From Isoetes taiwanensis (Eukaryota; Streptophyta; Lycopodiopsida; Isoetales; Isoetaceae), in NCBI GenBank assembly GCA_021234155.1, contig JAJEKV010000048.1, positions 1 to 64,000 on the forward strand: a DNA stretch of 64,000 bases. Reading direction: 5' to 3'. Below are positions 25,260 through 35,520 of the stretch, in pieces; position 1 is the first letter of the stretch; each line of letters starts with the position of its first letter. Both the position numbers and the translations under genes were made by a program. The notes below the pieces were generated by a model. It was given only the letters and a program-made list of their open reading frames with translations, was not told the DNA's origin and ran no database searches.

Positions 25260-26170
25260 CACCATCCCATGATTCACCTAAATGCACCACATGATTCACC
25301 ACATGCACCATTTGCATCACCAAACATGTTGGTCAATGAAAGTCAAACATGTAACAAAGGTCATGTAAAGGCTCATGAATAAGCATGCCAAGGTGGCTCA
25401 AATATGCCACCTAGGCATCCAATTTGCATCACCAAAATGGTGGCTCAAACATGCCATGTAAAAGTCTAACATGCCACCTACAAATATGCCACCTAGGCTC
25501 CAACACATGATTCAAACCACATGATTCACCAAATGATTCACCTCATGATTCACCTCATGATTCACCACATGCACCATTTGCATCACCAAACATGTTGGTC
25601 AATGAAAGTCAAACATGTAACAAAGGTCATGTAAAGGCTCAAGCATGCCAAGGTGGCTCAAATATGCCACCTAGGCTCCAACATGCCAAGGTGGCTCAAA
25701 CATGCCACGAAGCTCCAACATGCCACCCACGATGCACCACATGATTCACCACATGATTCACCAAATGCACCTCATGATTCACCACATGCACCATTTGCAT
25801 CACCAAACATGTTGGTCAATGAAAGTCAAACATGTAACAAAGGTCATGTAAAGGCTCAAGCATGCCAAGGTGGCTCAAATATGCCACCTAGGTCTAACAT
25901 GCCAAGGTGGCTCAAACATGCCACGTAAAGTCCAACATGCCACCCATTATGCACCACATGATTCACCACATGATTCACCAAATGCACCTCATGATTCACC
26001 ACATGCACCATTTGCATCACCAAACATGTTGGTCAATGAAAGTCAAACATGCCACGTGAAGCTCCAACATGCCACCCACGATTCACCACATGATTCACCA
26101 CATGGTTCACCAAATGCACCACACATGATTCACCACATGCACCATTTGCATCACCACATTTATCACTTAC
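25260..26170. repeat. ~220-bp minisatellite array, copy 2
   Basis: The landmark ATGTTGGTCAATGAAAGTC occurs at 25,327, 25,589, 25,809 and 26,029, that is at spacings of 262, 220 and 220. Each unit joins CACCACATGATTCACC motifs, GGTCATGTAAAGGCTCAAGC and CATGCCAAGGTGGCTC. The plus strand is open through one to two units (25,653-25,928 and 25,870-26,226) with repeated His-Asp-Ser-Pro peptides. 220 is not a multiple of three, so the frame must shift between units, which argues against a real repeat protein. Confidence 0.85.
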
Positions 26171-26419
26171 ATGTAACACCACATTGTCATGAATCTTTGA
26201 ATACATCAATTTCTTCCGAGATTTGAACTCCACGAAAGTGTTGCTCGTCACCGGAAGAAAGTCTATTGTATACAATAGTATACAACAATGTACATTAGAG
26301 TGTCAATGAATGAATAGGTTACAAGAATAACCTCTTTGGTTACAATAATACAAACATGTGATTACAAGTAAAGATCTATTGATCTGTCAACCTCAGCTTC
26401 ATTACTACAGCAACTGTGC

Positions 26420-28570
26420 TTCACAACATCAATCATCATTCGTGTGTCCAAAGCTCGCCAACTAGAAATTGGTACACCCCGCAACAAACATATCAGGCCT
26501 CACATTGGATGAGTAATACCTTCAAATTTACAAACTCACCTTGCATTGGGATAGTATGTCCAAGTCTCAAGACATCGCAGCCACAACTTTCTTTACGAAG
26601 ACACATATAGCGGGACCACCACGACCAACAATCGACCGAGTGGGGAACTTGTAATTTTCTTGTGGCGCAACTTTTATGGTGCTTGGGAATTTTGTGTTTG
26701 CATCCTCAACAAAACTCATGACAGGGCTCGGAGCCCTTGTACATTTCTAGGTTTGTCAAAATGGTACACACCGGGCCGACATTTAACCTGGCCGACCTCC
26801 AAGACCCACGACATACACCGTCAGTCTTTCGCTGATAACATGTCGGGCAGAATGGTACATTCAAAATTGCAAGTTGAGGGTGCAACAGTTTGTCCTTTGA
26901 AGCAAGCTCGCTCGACAAAGAATGTGTAAATGAGCGGATCCATGAAATGGAACCCGTTCCATGTCATGCTTGATGCAGAATTGGTGCATACACCGCCAAA
27001 GTCCAAGGTCCGGTAAAACAAGATGATTTAAGAAACAATGTAAGACTTCAAATCTGAGTTGTTTATATTAAATTACTAACCTCATGAAGAAATGGACTAT
27101 CCCGTCCTTCGAACCAATCCCTACTTTTCTCCAATATTCTCGATTGCCTCTTGATCAAGCACAAGAGGCTCCCGGTGTCCTTTAAACACTTCAAGTGGCA
27201 AGTGTTCGCCTCGGATGTGCGCTCTTAACACCGCAGTCCCTCTTTGGTGGTGGTGTAAGTTTACATTCAAGCAAATGGAAGATCATTGAAAACCTTGAGG
27301 AACATTGAAATAGCCAAGAAATGAACAATTGAAGTAAAACTTTGTTTATATTAAAAAGTCAAGAGAGGTTACATCATATACACAATAATACTATTTCTAG
27401 GCTTTAGTTCTATGTTTTTTCATCATATTAATACAAATTTGACTCTCGATTGTCAAACATATTGAGCATTTTGTTGCTTTCGACATAACTTTGCACATTC
27501 CCCGCCTTCAAAGAACCCCCGAAGCCAAACCTTTAGATCATTCATGAGGAAATTGCCATCTACTGGCAGGGGACTCCACCGCATTTGGACAGATCATGGT
27601 GTTTGGCGATTGAGGTACCCTTTGTATCTCTGGCGTCATCAATGAGAAGCACGTTCTCTTTTGTGAAACCTCGAAATTGGTCAGACCTTTTTCGTGTGCT
27701 TCAAAAAAATTGGTTTTTCTTGTTAAATAAATTTGTGTTGGTACGTTGATCCCGACTCCATATGAACTTGAATTTGTCCTTGTGTTTCATCAATGCTCCC
27801 TTAACTATGACTCTCAAGTTTTGAGCCCCGCAGGTTGGACCAAAGTGCTATATGAAAATTCCTCGACCGCACCAATCTATGAACTCGCCCAAACCTGGTC
27901 TAGTTACTACCCACTTGGTTCTCGTTAAGTGTGATCAACTTAACATCATCTTCTTTAGCATGGGTATGGACTCACTCTTGTCATAGCTTCTACCTTAACT
28001 CCATTGTAGTAAAAACAAGCAGGATTGGGCTTAACCTTGTAGTCTTGGGTGCATGGACAGAGTTGGTGCGGGGCTAGAAACTTCGCTTCCGGCATTTCTT
28101 GGTGCGGCTGGAAACTTCGCTTCAAGCATCTATTAGATGCGGGGATGGAAACTTCGCCTCAGAATGTCTTGGAGGTGTCTTTTGCTTGGAATTTCGCTCT
28201 TGCTTTTTCTCTGAGACACTTCCAGCTGCAAAAATTTAACAGATTCGGTAACTATATGGGTCAAATTAAAAAGAAGACAGGCACAAAAGGTTGGAAGTTA
28301 CCTTGTGACTTACATTCACGAAACGATTTGTTCAGATCATAACCTGATGCATCTGCTGATTTGGAAGATTGGTGTGGAGCATGACTTAATGCATCTGTTG
28401 ATCTGGCAGATTCTTGTCCAGTTGGAGCACCTACTGGAGCTTGACTTGATGCACCCTCTTGATTTGTTGACATCTCTTGATTTGTCCGATTTCCCGTAAC
28501 CCGATGCATCTTCCTGATTTGCCCGAGTTTCTATCTGTGTCTAATGCTTTCGAAGGGGTGGGAGTGTCTT
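26420..28570 (-). pseudogene. FCP1/NIF-like phosphatase-domain gene, broken copy 2
   Basis: Collinear with 15,850-17,970. From the 5' side: a Ser/Gln/Thr-rich region (MHRVTGNRTNQEMSTNQEG, 28,270-28,510); an intron of 76 bases (about 28,228-28,303) starting GTAACTTCC and ending TTTTTGCAG; then TRPGLGEFIDW (27,875-27,905), FHIALWSNLRGSKLE, KFKFIWSRDQ (27,750-27,776), a Leu/Ile-Asp-Asp-like site near 27,630 and FLMNDLKVWL. Downstream are DFGGVCTNSASSMTWNGFHF and YTFFVERACFKGQ (26,821-27,021). An RPG..EF, IALWS, IDD order is typical of plant FCP1-homology proteins. The usual N-terminal DxDxT/V box is not evident; the region before TRPGL reads as KKMMLS and then breaks. Whether it is missing or hidden by errors cannot be told. 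Confidence 0.5.
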
Positions 28571-28867
28571 ATCCCCCTAACTGACCACATTGTACATCTA
28601 TATCTACAAAGTAGGGATGAAGAAGTAAGCTACATATCCCAATTGCATCAAACAAGACTTGGTTACCTTTGAGGGTAGAAAATAATTCCCTTTTTGGTGT
28701 GCTAGATGGACTCACATAGTCATTGCCACCAAGATGAACGATTAGACTGAATTAGTAAAGCGGCACCATGTTTTGGTTTTTTGAATCACAATTGATTGTA
28801 ACTATGTTTTGGTTTTTTAACTAAGTTCCGGACTTTTTACTCTCTTTACGATGTTCCTGTTTTTATA

Positions 28868-28925
28868 TATCTAAAGTGTCCCCTAAAATGAGCTTGGCGA
28901 TCTCATCCGTGGGGCACTTTAGATA
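28868..28925. repeat. Hairpin H1, copy 2
   Basis: TATCTAAAGTGTCCCC and GGGGCACTTTAGATA are complementary over 15 bases with one mismatch, with a 27-base middle part. Confidence 0.65.
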
Positions 28926-29012
28926 CACAAAAACAGAGAAGCAAAAGAGACTAAGCCAGCCAGGATCTTGTTTTATGTCGGGCTTACTCCCTTTTCGAAG
29001 TTTCGCGTTGAG

Positions 29013-29067
29013 GTATCTAATTCGCCATCCGAAAGTGAGCGATGTCATCCTGGGGCAAATTAGATAC
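29013..29067. repeat. Hairpin H2, copy 2
   Basis: GTATCTAATTCGCC and GGGGCAAATTAGATAC are complementary apart from a small bulge. It stands 88 bases after H1 and shares its inner GTGAGC...CATCC motif. Presence in both unit copies shows that it predates the tandem duplication. Confidence 0.65.
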
Positions 29068-29109
29068 AATAAACAAAACGAAGGAGACTAAGCAGGCTTA
29101 CTCTCTTTT

Positions 29110-29880
29110 CGAGCTACCTATAAGTGCTCACCGTAAGTGCCTCAGTAGCTTGAAGTTGCTTTTGATCCTCCCTACTCACACCTAAGGCTTGTACCCATGC
29201 TGTAGAAAATTCATGACAACAATTCTCAATGCAACGGTGATTACAAATCCCGCAAAGTGAACGCAAATTTGTCAATGAGAATACAATTATACTAAGCACT
29301 TCGTGAATTTTGTTATGAAGTACCTCAAGAGGCCGAAAGCGACATGGAAGATGGTATTGGTGATTTGCATTCAACAATCAAAGTTGGTAGTGGTTTCCCC
29401 ATCCACCGGAGGATCTTGCCACGTAATGGGACAGCCACTACCATAATCTTCAGCCTTATCAAGGTGCGGAAGTAGTGGATCCAAGACAAATAAAGGAAGA
29501 CGGTCCTTGCAAGGCGTAAACCTCTCTAACCTTGGTTCCAAAGCACTTTCAATCTTTGTTGTGTTCGCTTCCCTCGGGTGACAGGCAGATTAAGCTCCTC
29601 GATTTTTTGTCCGCTCAAGTTCGTAATAGTTCCTTCACCTCGGCCTCAGATCTTGGCATATAGCCCGAATACCGCCTCGCGACGACTTGGTTTATCCTTA
29701 ATCATTCCTTCCCATTTTTTAAATCTTTATTCATCTTCTCGGTCCGGAACTCAAGTTCTTTGAACCTTCATTTGTAGCACCTCAGGCAGCTTTGATCACA
29801 AGTTTGCAACCTTGCCTTTACTTGAATCACTTCGATCTTGTAGAGTTGATCCATTCTCCCGGTGTCTGTTGAATTCATCC
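29110..29880 (-). pseudogene. Coding relic with coiled-coil and Cys/His stretch
   Basis: Minus-strand fragments in order: MDQLYKIEVIQVKARLQTC (near 29,850); ELEFRTEKMNKDLKNGKE (near 29,720-29,760); LERFTPCKDRLPLFVLDPLL (near 29,490-29,545); PHLDKAEDYGSGCPITWQ; PLPTLIVECKSPIPSSMSL (near 29,345-29,400); then RSLCGICNHRCIENCCHEF (29,200-29,260), ending at a GTGAGCAC donor-like site at about 29,130. This looks like the 5' part of the same transcription unit as the FCP1-like relic, with H1 and H2 in the following intron. That link is inference. No family is recognised for this part. Confidence 0.45.
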
Positions 29881-29889
29881 GAAAGTAAT

Positions 29890-30480
29890 CCAAGGTTAGT
29901 ACCACATGACACAACAGGCACCACTTTTACACACCACAAATTCCATCATGACAAACTTTGCACCACAAATGGCGCCATATTCACCACATGTGGTGTGGCA
30001 TGTGGCACCAAACCGGTGCCACATGCCACACCACATATGGCACCACAATGCACCCAAGGCACCACATATATATGGCAATCCATTACCGACCACAAATGGC
30101 GCCAAAGACACCACATGTGGTGCAAAATGTGGATCCATAGTGGTGCCACATTAGGACACCACATGTGGCACCACAATGCAATGAGAAGGCACCACATCCC
30201 GCGGGCATCCACCACCCCATATGTGGCGTGATGGCGTGGTGCAATATTTAGCGCAGTTAGATTGGCACCACATATGGCGCACAATCCACCATTCACAAGT
30301 ATCACCATATCTAACATCACATATGACACTAAGTATACAAACATATGGAAGCCAATTCACTATTCGGATAAGGTACCACGCTTGGTACTATATGTAACAC
30401 TACATATGCTACAAACTACATTATTAACATATAATCGGCACCATATGACCGTCTCCAGAAACACATTTGGAGCTACATAC
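29890..30480. repeat. CACCACATGTGGCACCA palindromic low-complexity repeat
   Basis: About 600 bases of interlocked CACCACATATGG and TGTGGTGCAA motifs on both strands. Because the core is close to its own reverse complement, the region has many overlapping inverted repeats and open frames on all six readings. It is not coding. It decays gradually after 30,250. It shares the ACCACATG and TGTGGTGCC words with the arrays at 8.3, 15.1, 24 and 25.3 kb. Confidence 0.8.
29992..30032. repeat. Perfect 18-bp inverted repeat
   Basis: GGTGTGGCATGTGGCACC (29,992-30,009), spacer AAACC, then its exact reverse complement (30,015-30,032). Pairing continues outward imperfectly for about nine more bases each side. 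It could extrude as a cruciform. Confidence 0.85.
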
Positions 30481-30685
30481 CATCGTGGAACTGAAATTAT
30501 CCACCACAACTCGAAACTAGCAAAGACAAATTTCCTACACATAACTTACAACACACCCAAATGAAGAAGTAAGTGGTGTACCGATTGTTCAAGCTTGCTA
30601 GACCTTCTTTGGAAAATAACAGTCCAATATTAAATTGCATCATATGGTGGTTCCGTAAGAAGAGGGTTGAAAAGTACCTATTTTT

Positions 30686-30871
30686 TCATTGATTTTCCCC
30701 GAGATTCTTCTTACAAACTTGAGGAGGCTTGAATTGTGGCCTAGTCATTTCAAGAGAGGAAGCATCATCTCGTGATGTGTTGCTCGCTTCCTCACTATTT
30801 GAAATGATTGCACGCTTCCTACGTTGGGACTGGGAGGCAGACCCTTTTCTCTTAGGCTTAAACTCAACCAA
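30686..30871 (-). CDS. Short basic ORF with NLS-like clusters
   Basis: A 61-codon frame gives MVEFKPKRKGSASQSQRRKR followed by a serine-rich acidic stretch and a second basic end. Two basic clusters separated by a short linker look like a bipartite nuclear localisation signal. There are no splice-supported neighbours and no recognised domain. It may be the end of an exon of the preceding minus-strand gene system, or chance. Confidence 0.25.
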   Translation of the reverse strand: MVEFKPKRKGSASQSQRRKRAIISNSEEASNTSRDDASSLEMTRPQFKPPQVCKKNLGENQ

Positions 30872-31503
30872 TTTTTTCTTTTCCCTTTTGTGTTAAACGC
30901 AATGTACCATAGTTGCCTCCCCCGTGCAAACTCAACCGGATTTTTTTATTAAAAGCATGTTAAGGTGTACCACTTTTTTCCTTTTGTGTACTTTAGAAAG
31001 GTACTTTCTCATTTTTCTTTCATTAAAACTAGTACAAAAGACCAAAATAAAAGTCAAGGACGATGTTAATATTCAAAGCTAGGATATATATATTGCTATC
31101 GAAGACCAAAAAATATATAAAAGTTTTAAAATATACCTTTTCCCCGTGCACACTTCCCGGGTACCTTTTAGGTACTTTTTTAGTCACTAAATAATTTTTT
31201 TAAGGGTAAAGCTTTTACCCAAAGGCACATATATTCATTATACCTCTCCTTGCTCATATTCTTCAACCTGCATGATGAAACAAAACAATATTCTAAACAA
31301 CAGAGAATCATGGGCATCCCCGAATCTAGAATGCAACCCACCTGTAAGTGGATTTTCCTAATACTTTCGGTCCCCAAACAGACTCGATTTCTTCTTGTGT
31401 GGCGTAATGCTTTTCTTGCCTGTACATTTCCTTGTAGGTGTATCCCGTGGCATTCAAGTCCGGTATGATCAGAGCCATTTCGTGATCGATCTTCTTGCCA
31501 GAA

Positions 31504-31639
31504 ATCAGAAATGGTCTTGCCGGATTAAGGGAGCGTGATCAGAGTTTTTGAGGGAAAATGAAAATTCAGAATCAGAAATGGTCTTGCCGGATTAAGGGAG
31601 CGTGATCAGAGTTTTTGAGGGAAAATGATCGTGTACGTT
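31504..31639. repeat. 68-bp tandem duplication
   Basis: The segment starting ATCAGAAATGGTCTTGCC at 31,504 recurs at 31,572 without a mismatch over about 58 bases. Confidence 0.85.
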
Positions 31640-31689
31640 GCTGAATAAGCCTGAATAAGACTGAAAGGACAAAATTTTGAATAAGTAAT

Positions 31690-31814
31690 CATGTGTATTT
31701 TTGAAAAAATAACTCCCTCTCCCACTACAAATTCGGTAGTTCCCACCACACTTAGCACCCAAAAATGTGGTGCTAAAATGCACGTTTTTGTTCCACTACA
31801 ACATGCTTTCACCC
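31690..31814 (-). mobile_element. Terminal part of a dispersed element
   Basis: On the minus strand this begins with the GGGTGAAAGC...GTGGAACA sequence shared exactly with 22,810-22,835. It continues through CACCACATTTTTGGGTGC and TGGTGGGAACTACCGAATTT. No partner terminus was found nearby, so only one end is claimed. The element class is unknown. Confidence 0.45.
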
Positions 31815-32269
31815 GACTGCGATTGTGTTTATGTCAAAGTCTGTCTACAATCTTTCTTTCTTGTGAGGATCGTGGTGACAATCCTTTCTAGATACTCAGG
31901 TTTTTTAGTTCAGCTTAAAGTCCTTAACAAGGTCGCGGCCGCAATCCTAGAGAAGATATGACTGAATAAATCTCTTGTCTTGCAGCTCTGGAACTCTATA
32001 GGGAGGCTAAACATGAAGCCGATGTGTTATTGTGACTCCTGAATGCAGGAAATGGGCCATGGAAATAGCCCAGGCAATATCGCAAACAAAGGGTACTTGT
32101 ATCTCTTCTTCATAACGAGAAAGGGAGGTGAGGACCATGAGCAAATGAGAATCATATTTGCAATGTGGGAAGGTACCAAGAATAACATGAGATGGTCTCA
32201 TTTGCAATGTAGAAGCCACTCAGCAGTTGTAGTTTGTGGAGTATGTTCTATGTTGGCAGAATTACGATC

Positions 32270-32471
32270 CTGCATTAATGTTTGCTAGAAAACATAACAA
32301 GCCATCTTCTTCAAAGAGTCTGCCTCCCAGTGCCAAAGGGTATGGCTGGAGTCTCCCTCCATACGAGCTCCTGCATTAATGTTTGCTAGAAAACAGAACA
32401 AGCCATCTTCTTCAAAGAGTCTGCCTCCCAGTGCCAAAGGGTATGGCTGGAGTCTCCCTCCGTACGAGCTC
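32270..32471. repeat. 101-bp tandem duplication
   Basis: CTGCATTAATGTTTGCTAGA at 32,270 recurs at 32,371. The two units differ at only two or three positions. The following plus-strand frame (32,379 onward) includes the second unit. Confidence 0.85.
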
Positions 32472-32639
32472 TTTCCCTATCTGGTATCAAAGGCAAGCAT
32501 GATCTGTTGGTTGGTTTCAGCATATGTAGGAAGATTCTGGCAAATGACAAAAAACCTCTTTCCTGCACAATTAAGGCCAAGAAGGACAATAAAATATCAT
32601 AGGTCATGGATACAAACTGGTTGTGAGCTATGGCAAAGA

Positions 32640-35520
32640 AGCGCCTAGTCGTCCCCTTAGCTTCCCTCACTGAGCCTTCATCTTCAAAAGAAAAGAGCAA
32701 TCATCTATCCTCCATTGAACCCTCTATTATCAAGGAATGGAGCAATCCCCTTTCATCTGTGGCTGCCCCTAGATATCTCATGCCTCCTCCTTCAGAAGAC
32801 AGTAATAAGCTTGAAACCCCTCCATAAAAAAAAATAGCCACCTTCAAAATAAATCTGAAAAGTTAAATAAAGAAGAAGTTCGAGGGTCTACAACTTCAAC
32901 ATCTACATCTTCTGATATCCCAACTATTGCACCTACATCTTTTGCCATCATTGGCTGACTGCATCTTGTATCCTTGCTGCTGCAAAACAGACAACTCTGA
33001 AATTGAAAGAATTCAAGAGTTTTTTCCTTATAGGAGTGAATTGGTTTACCAAGGTCAGCATATTTGACTATGAGACCGCATCAGCTAATATGATGCATAG
33101 GGTTCAGTTAAATGTCCATGTGCGGACACTTATGAAAAGCTTCAAAAAATGCCTTACGGAGGTTGTCACGCCCGCCGACATCATGCCATTTGATCCTACA
33201 ACGAGGTAGGTCAAACATAACTAGTGAATCTAATTTCTGCGAAGATAATTGATGAAACTTGTTTTTCCCAACAAAGGATCATCTGTCAAGGCCAGAGTGA
33301 CCTCATGGTAAGGAATTCTTTATTATTTCTGGAAATCAAAGCATTTTTACCATCCAGATGTTGTGCTCTACCTTCGGAAAATTGGAAGAATGCTTAGAAT
33401 TTACAAAAGTCTATGCATGAAGAAGAACATGTGTTCTAAATGGCAAACTTACTGACAATACAGTGCTATCAATACATTGCAATGACATTATTGCTAATAC
33501 AGTATAGAAGGAGCCTTTGATTGAAAAGCTTCAGCAGCTTCGAAACCAACACAAAGCTTATGGGTCTCCACCTCAGGGTCCAATTGGAATGGCCATAACT
33601 TCTCCATGGAAAGTAAGTTTATTATATTTTGTTTCTTAAGATCGTGCCCACGATTCTGACGAGTTGTTTATCCTCCGGGATTTTGTTGCCACCACCACCT
33701 TGAAAGTGAAGGAGCTTAAGGATGAGGAACAATTCATATTCATGCAAGAGGATTGGGCAAGTTAATGCAAGTTGTTTCCAAGTGGGCTGCAAGAAAATTA
33801 GTAGATGATCATGGAGAGTTGCCTGACAAACCTAGCAAATTTTTTTTTTCCAAAACCTTTCTCAGATATCTCCGGGGAATGTCCAATTCACAGGTCTCCC
33901 AATTGATGGATATACCGGCTGGTTTACTTGCCCATAGAGGGCTATAGATGCCAGGAGTCTCACTCTTATGCGTTGTGAGATCCTGAGTTATGCAAATACC
34001 ATTATGGAAAAGGAGTATTCTAGTTTCATGAAGCTAATGAGTTATTTTCTTGGTCTTAATGAAGAATGACTCATAAGTATAGCAAGCTTCGATTTTGAAT
34101 ACGTGAAGGCCAACTACAATAAAGAGAATGTTCAGGACAATCTTTCCGATGCCTTTCTAGATGCTGTCAAATCTATTCTCAAGTCAGAGGAAGCGAAGAA
34201 GATGAAAGAAAAAGAAATACGAACAATGGATAGGAATTCCTATATTTAACAATGGTATTCATTGATTTGAGAAGGTTCTCGAAGATTTGGGAGATGAAAA
34301 CATATCTAGAATTAGCCGAATTGCCAGCATGATAATAGCCAAGATTTATCATATCATTATTGTCTTGAGATATGGGCAACTGCCAAATTGCTTATACATC
34401 TAAAGTCAAGTGCAAGGGAGTTCGCATGTTTCAATTGGGGCCTATGAAGAGCAAAATTAGGTGAGCAAGAAAATGGTGAAGGAGTTTCAGTATTACTTAA
34501 CACATATACTTATTAATAGTAGCGAGGCTCGTTTTTTACCACTGCAGCCTAAATTGGAACTTTGGCTCACATAAATAACTGATGCCCCCAAACGCATGCC
34601 TCTTCTAAAATTTGAAATCAAAGGCAACGAGGGGGTGGATGCCAAGACTAAAAAGCAATATCTCATATATTTCACTGGCATGCCTAAGTTTTCATAGGCC
34701 AATATGGATGCTGACTTTGTTTTGAAGAGCCAAGCAAAAACGCCTTACATATGCCACATGGTTGAGCTAGTGCCGTTGGATGGGACAATCCTAGATTTTT
34801 TTCCGGCTGATACTGCATCAAGGGTGGCATTGATGCAAGGAAGTTGGAGTGTTGCCAGTTCTTGGGCTAAATTGTTTGTTTAATATTGCTCAATCCATGC
34901 ACCGAGTCCCACGTCTTCAACTTGTTGAAACCCTGAAAAAGATGGCAGGACCCGAGACAATGACAGATGAAGAGAAACCAGACCCTGAGGTGCTTGCTAG
35001 ATCCGATATGCCTGACGTATAACTCAAAACACTGATTTGAGTAATGTGGATGAGATTTTGGATAAGTTGGATGAAAAGAGCTACGAATAAAGGCTTCAAG
35101 CTGTTAGGATGCTTATCGAAGGCATAAAAAAAAAGTTAGTCGATCTTGATCCACAATTCGAAAAGTTGGAGGTCTTAAATCAGCATCTTGATGCAGCAAT
35201 GCCATTTCTTACAGGGAAACCTATGGATGCATGCTTTTGGTTTTGAGTATATGGGGTCTAAACAGATGGGGAATGAGGAGGAGGCTCAGGCAAAACTTGG
35301 AAAGAGATCTAAAAAACTGGGAGCCTCGATTTTGCTAGTGCCCTTCAAAGTGAACTATTAAGGAATGCAAATTCCTTAGATTCCCAGTACTCCACAGATG
35401 GCGAGTATATAAAGCAGTTGGCCATAGCAATGGATGTGGATATGCCTTCTGTGATAGGCTATTCTGGACACTTCGCAAACTGGCTCACATAGCACGAATA
35501 TTACACGAGCTCAGCATTGA
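32640..35520 (+). pseudogene. Degenerate gene for an unrecognised protein
   Basis: Plus-strand stretches with coding character follow each other in order but in changing frames: VVPLASLTEPSSSKEKSNHL (32,650); VSIFDYETASANMMHRVQLN and FKKCLTEVVTPADIMPFDP (33,050-33,205); IEKLQQLRNQHKAYGSPPQG (33,520-33,580); FDFEYVKANYNKENVQDNLS (34,090-34,150); KRMPLLKFEIKGNEGVDAK and VELVPLDGTILDFFPADTAS (34,590-34,820); LQLVETLKKMAGPETMTDEE (34,915-34,975); ILDKLDEKSYE and IKKKLVDLDPQFEKLEVLNQ (35,050-35,185), likely a coiled coil; and GEYIKQLAIAMDVDMPSVIG (35,400-35,460). Stops and single-base shifts separate them. I cannot assign a family. The length implies an original protein of roughly 700-900 residues; introns such as the one starting GTAGGTC near 33,206 are possible. 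Confidence 0.55.

Larger units (their letters stand above)
18781..29400. repeat. Tandem ~10.5 kb unit, copy 2
   Basis: Collinear with copy 1 without its three insertions. It starts where the minus-strand relic of copy 1 is cut and runs to about 29,400. Here the homologous minus-strand relic continues farther, to about 29,880, so the original locus extended beyond the unit. An AT microsatellite at 25,107-25,151 is present only here. Divergence from copy 1 is mostly single-base indels at CTG/CAG-like sites plus some substitutions. Confidence 0.8.

Noticed and set aside
15070-26170. CRISPR-like arrays
   Set aside because: The repeats are long, degenerate, without regular unique spacers, and in plant nuclear DNA; they are minisatellites.
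29812-30344. His/Met/Thr-rich proteins of 130-140 codons on both strands
   Set aside because: Products of the self-complementary CACCACATGTGG repeat, open in nearly all frames.
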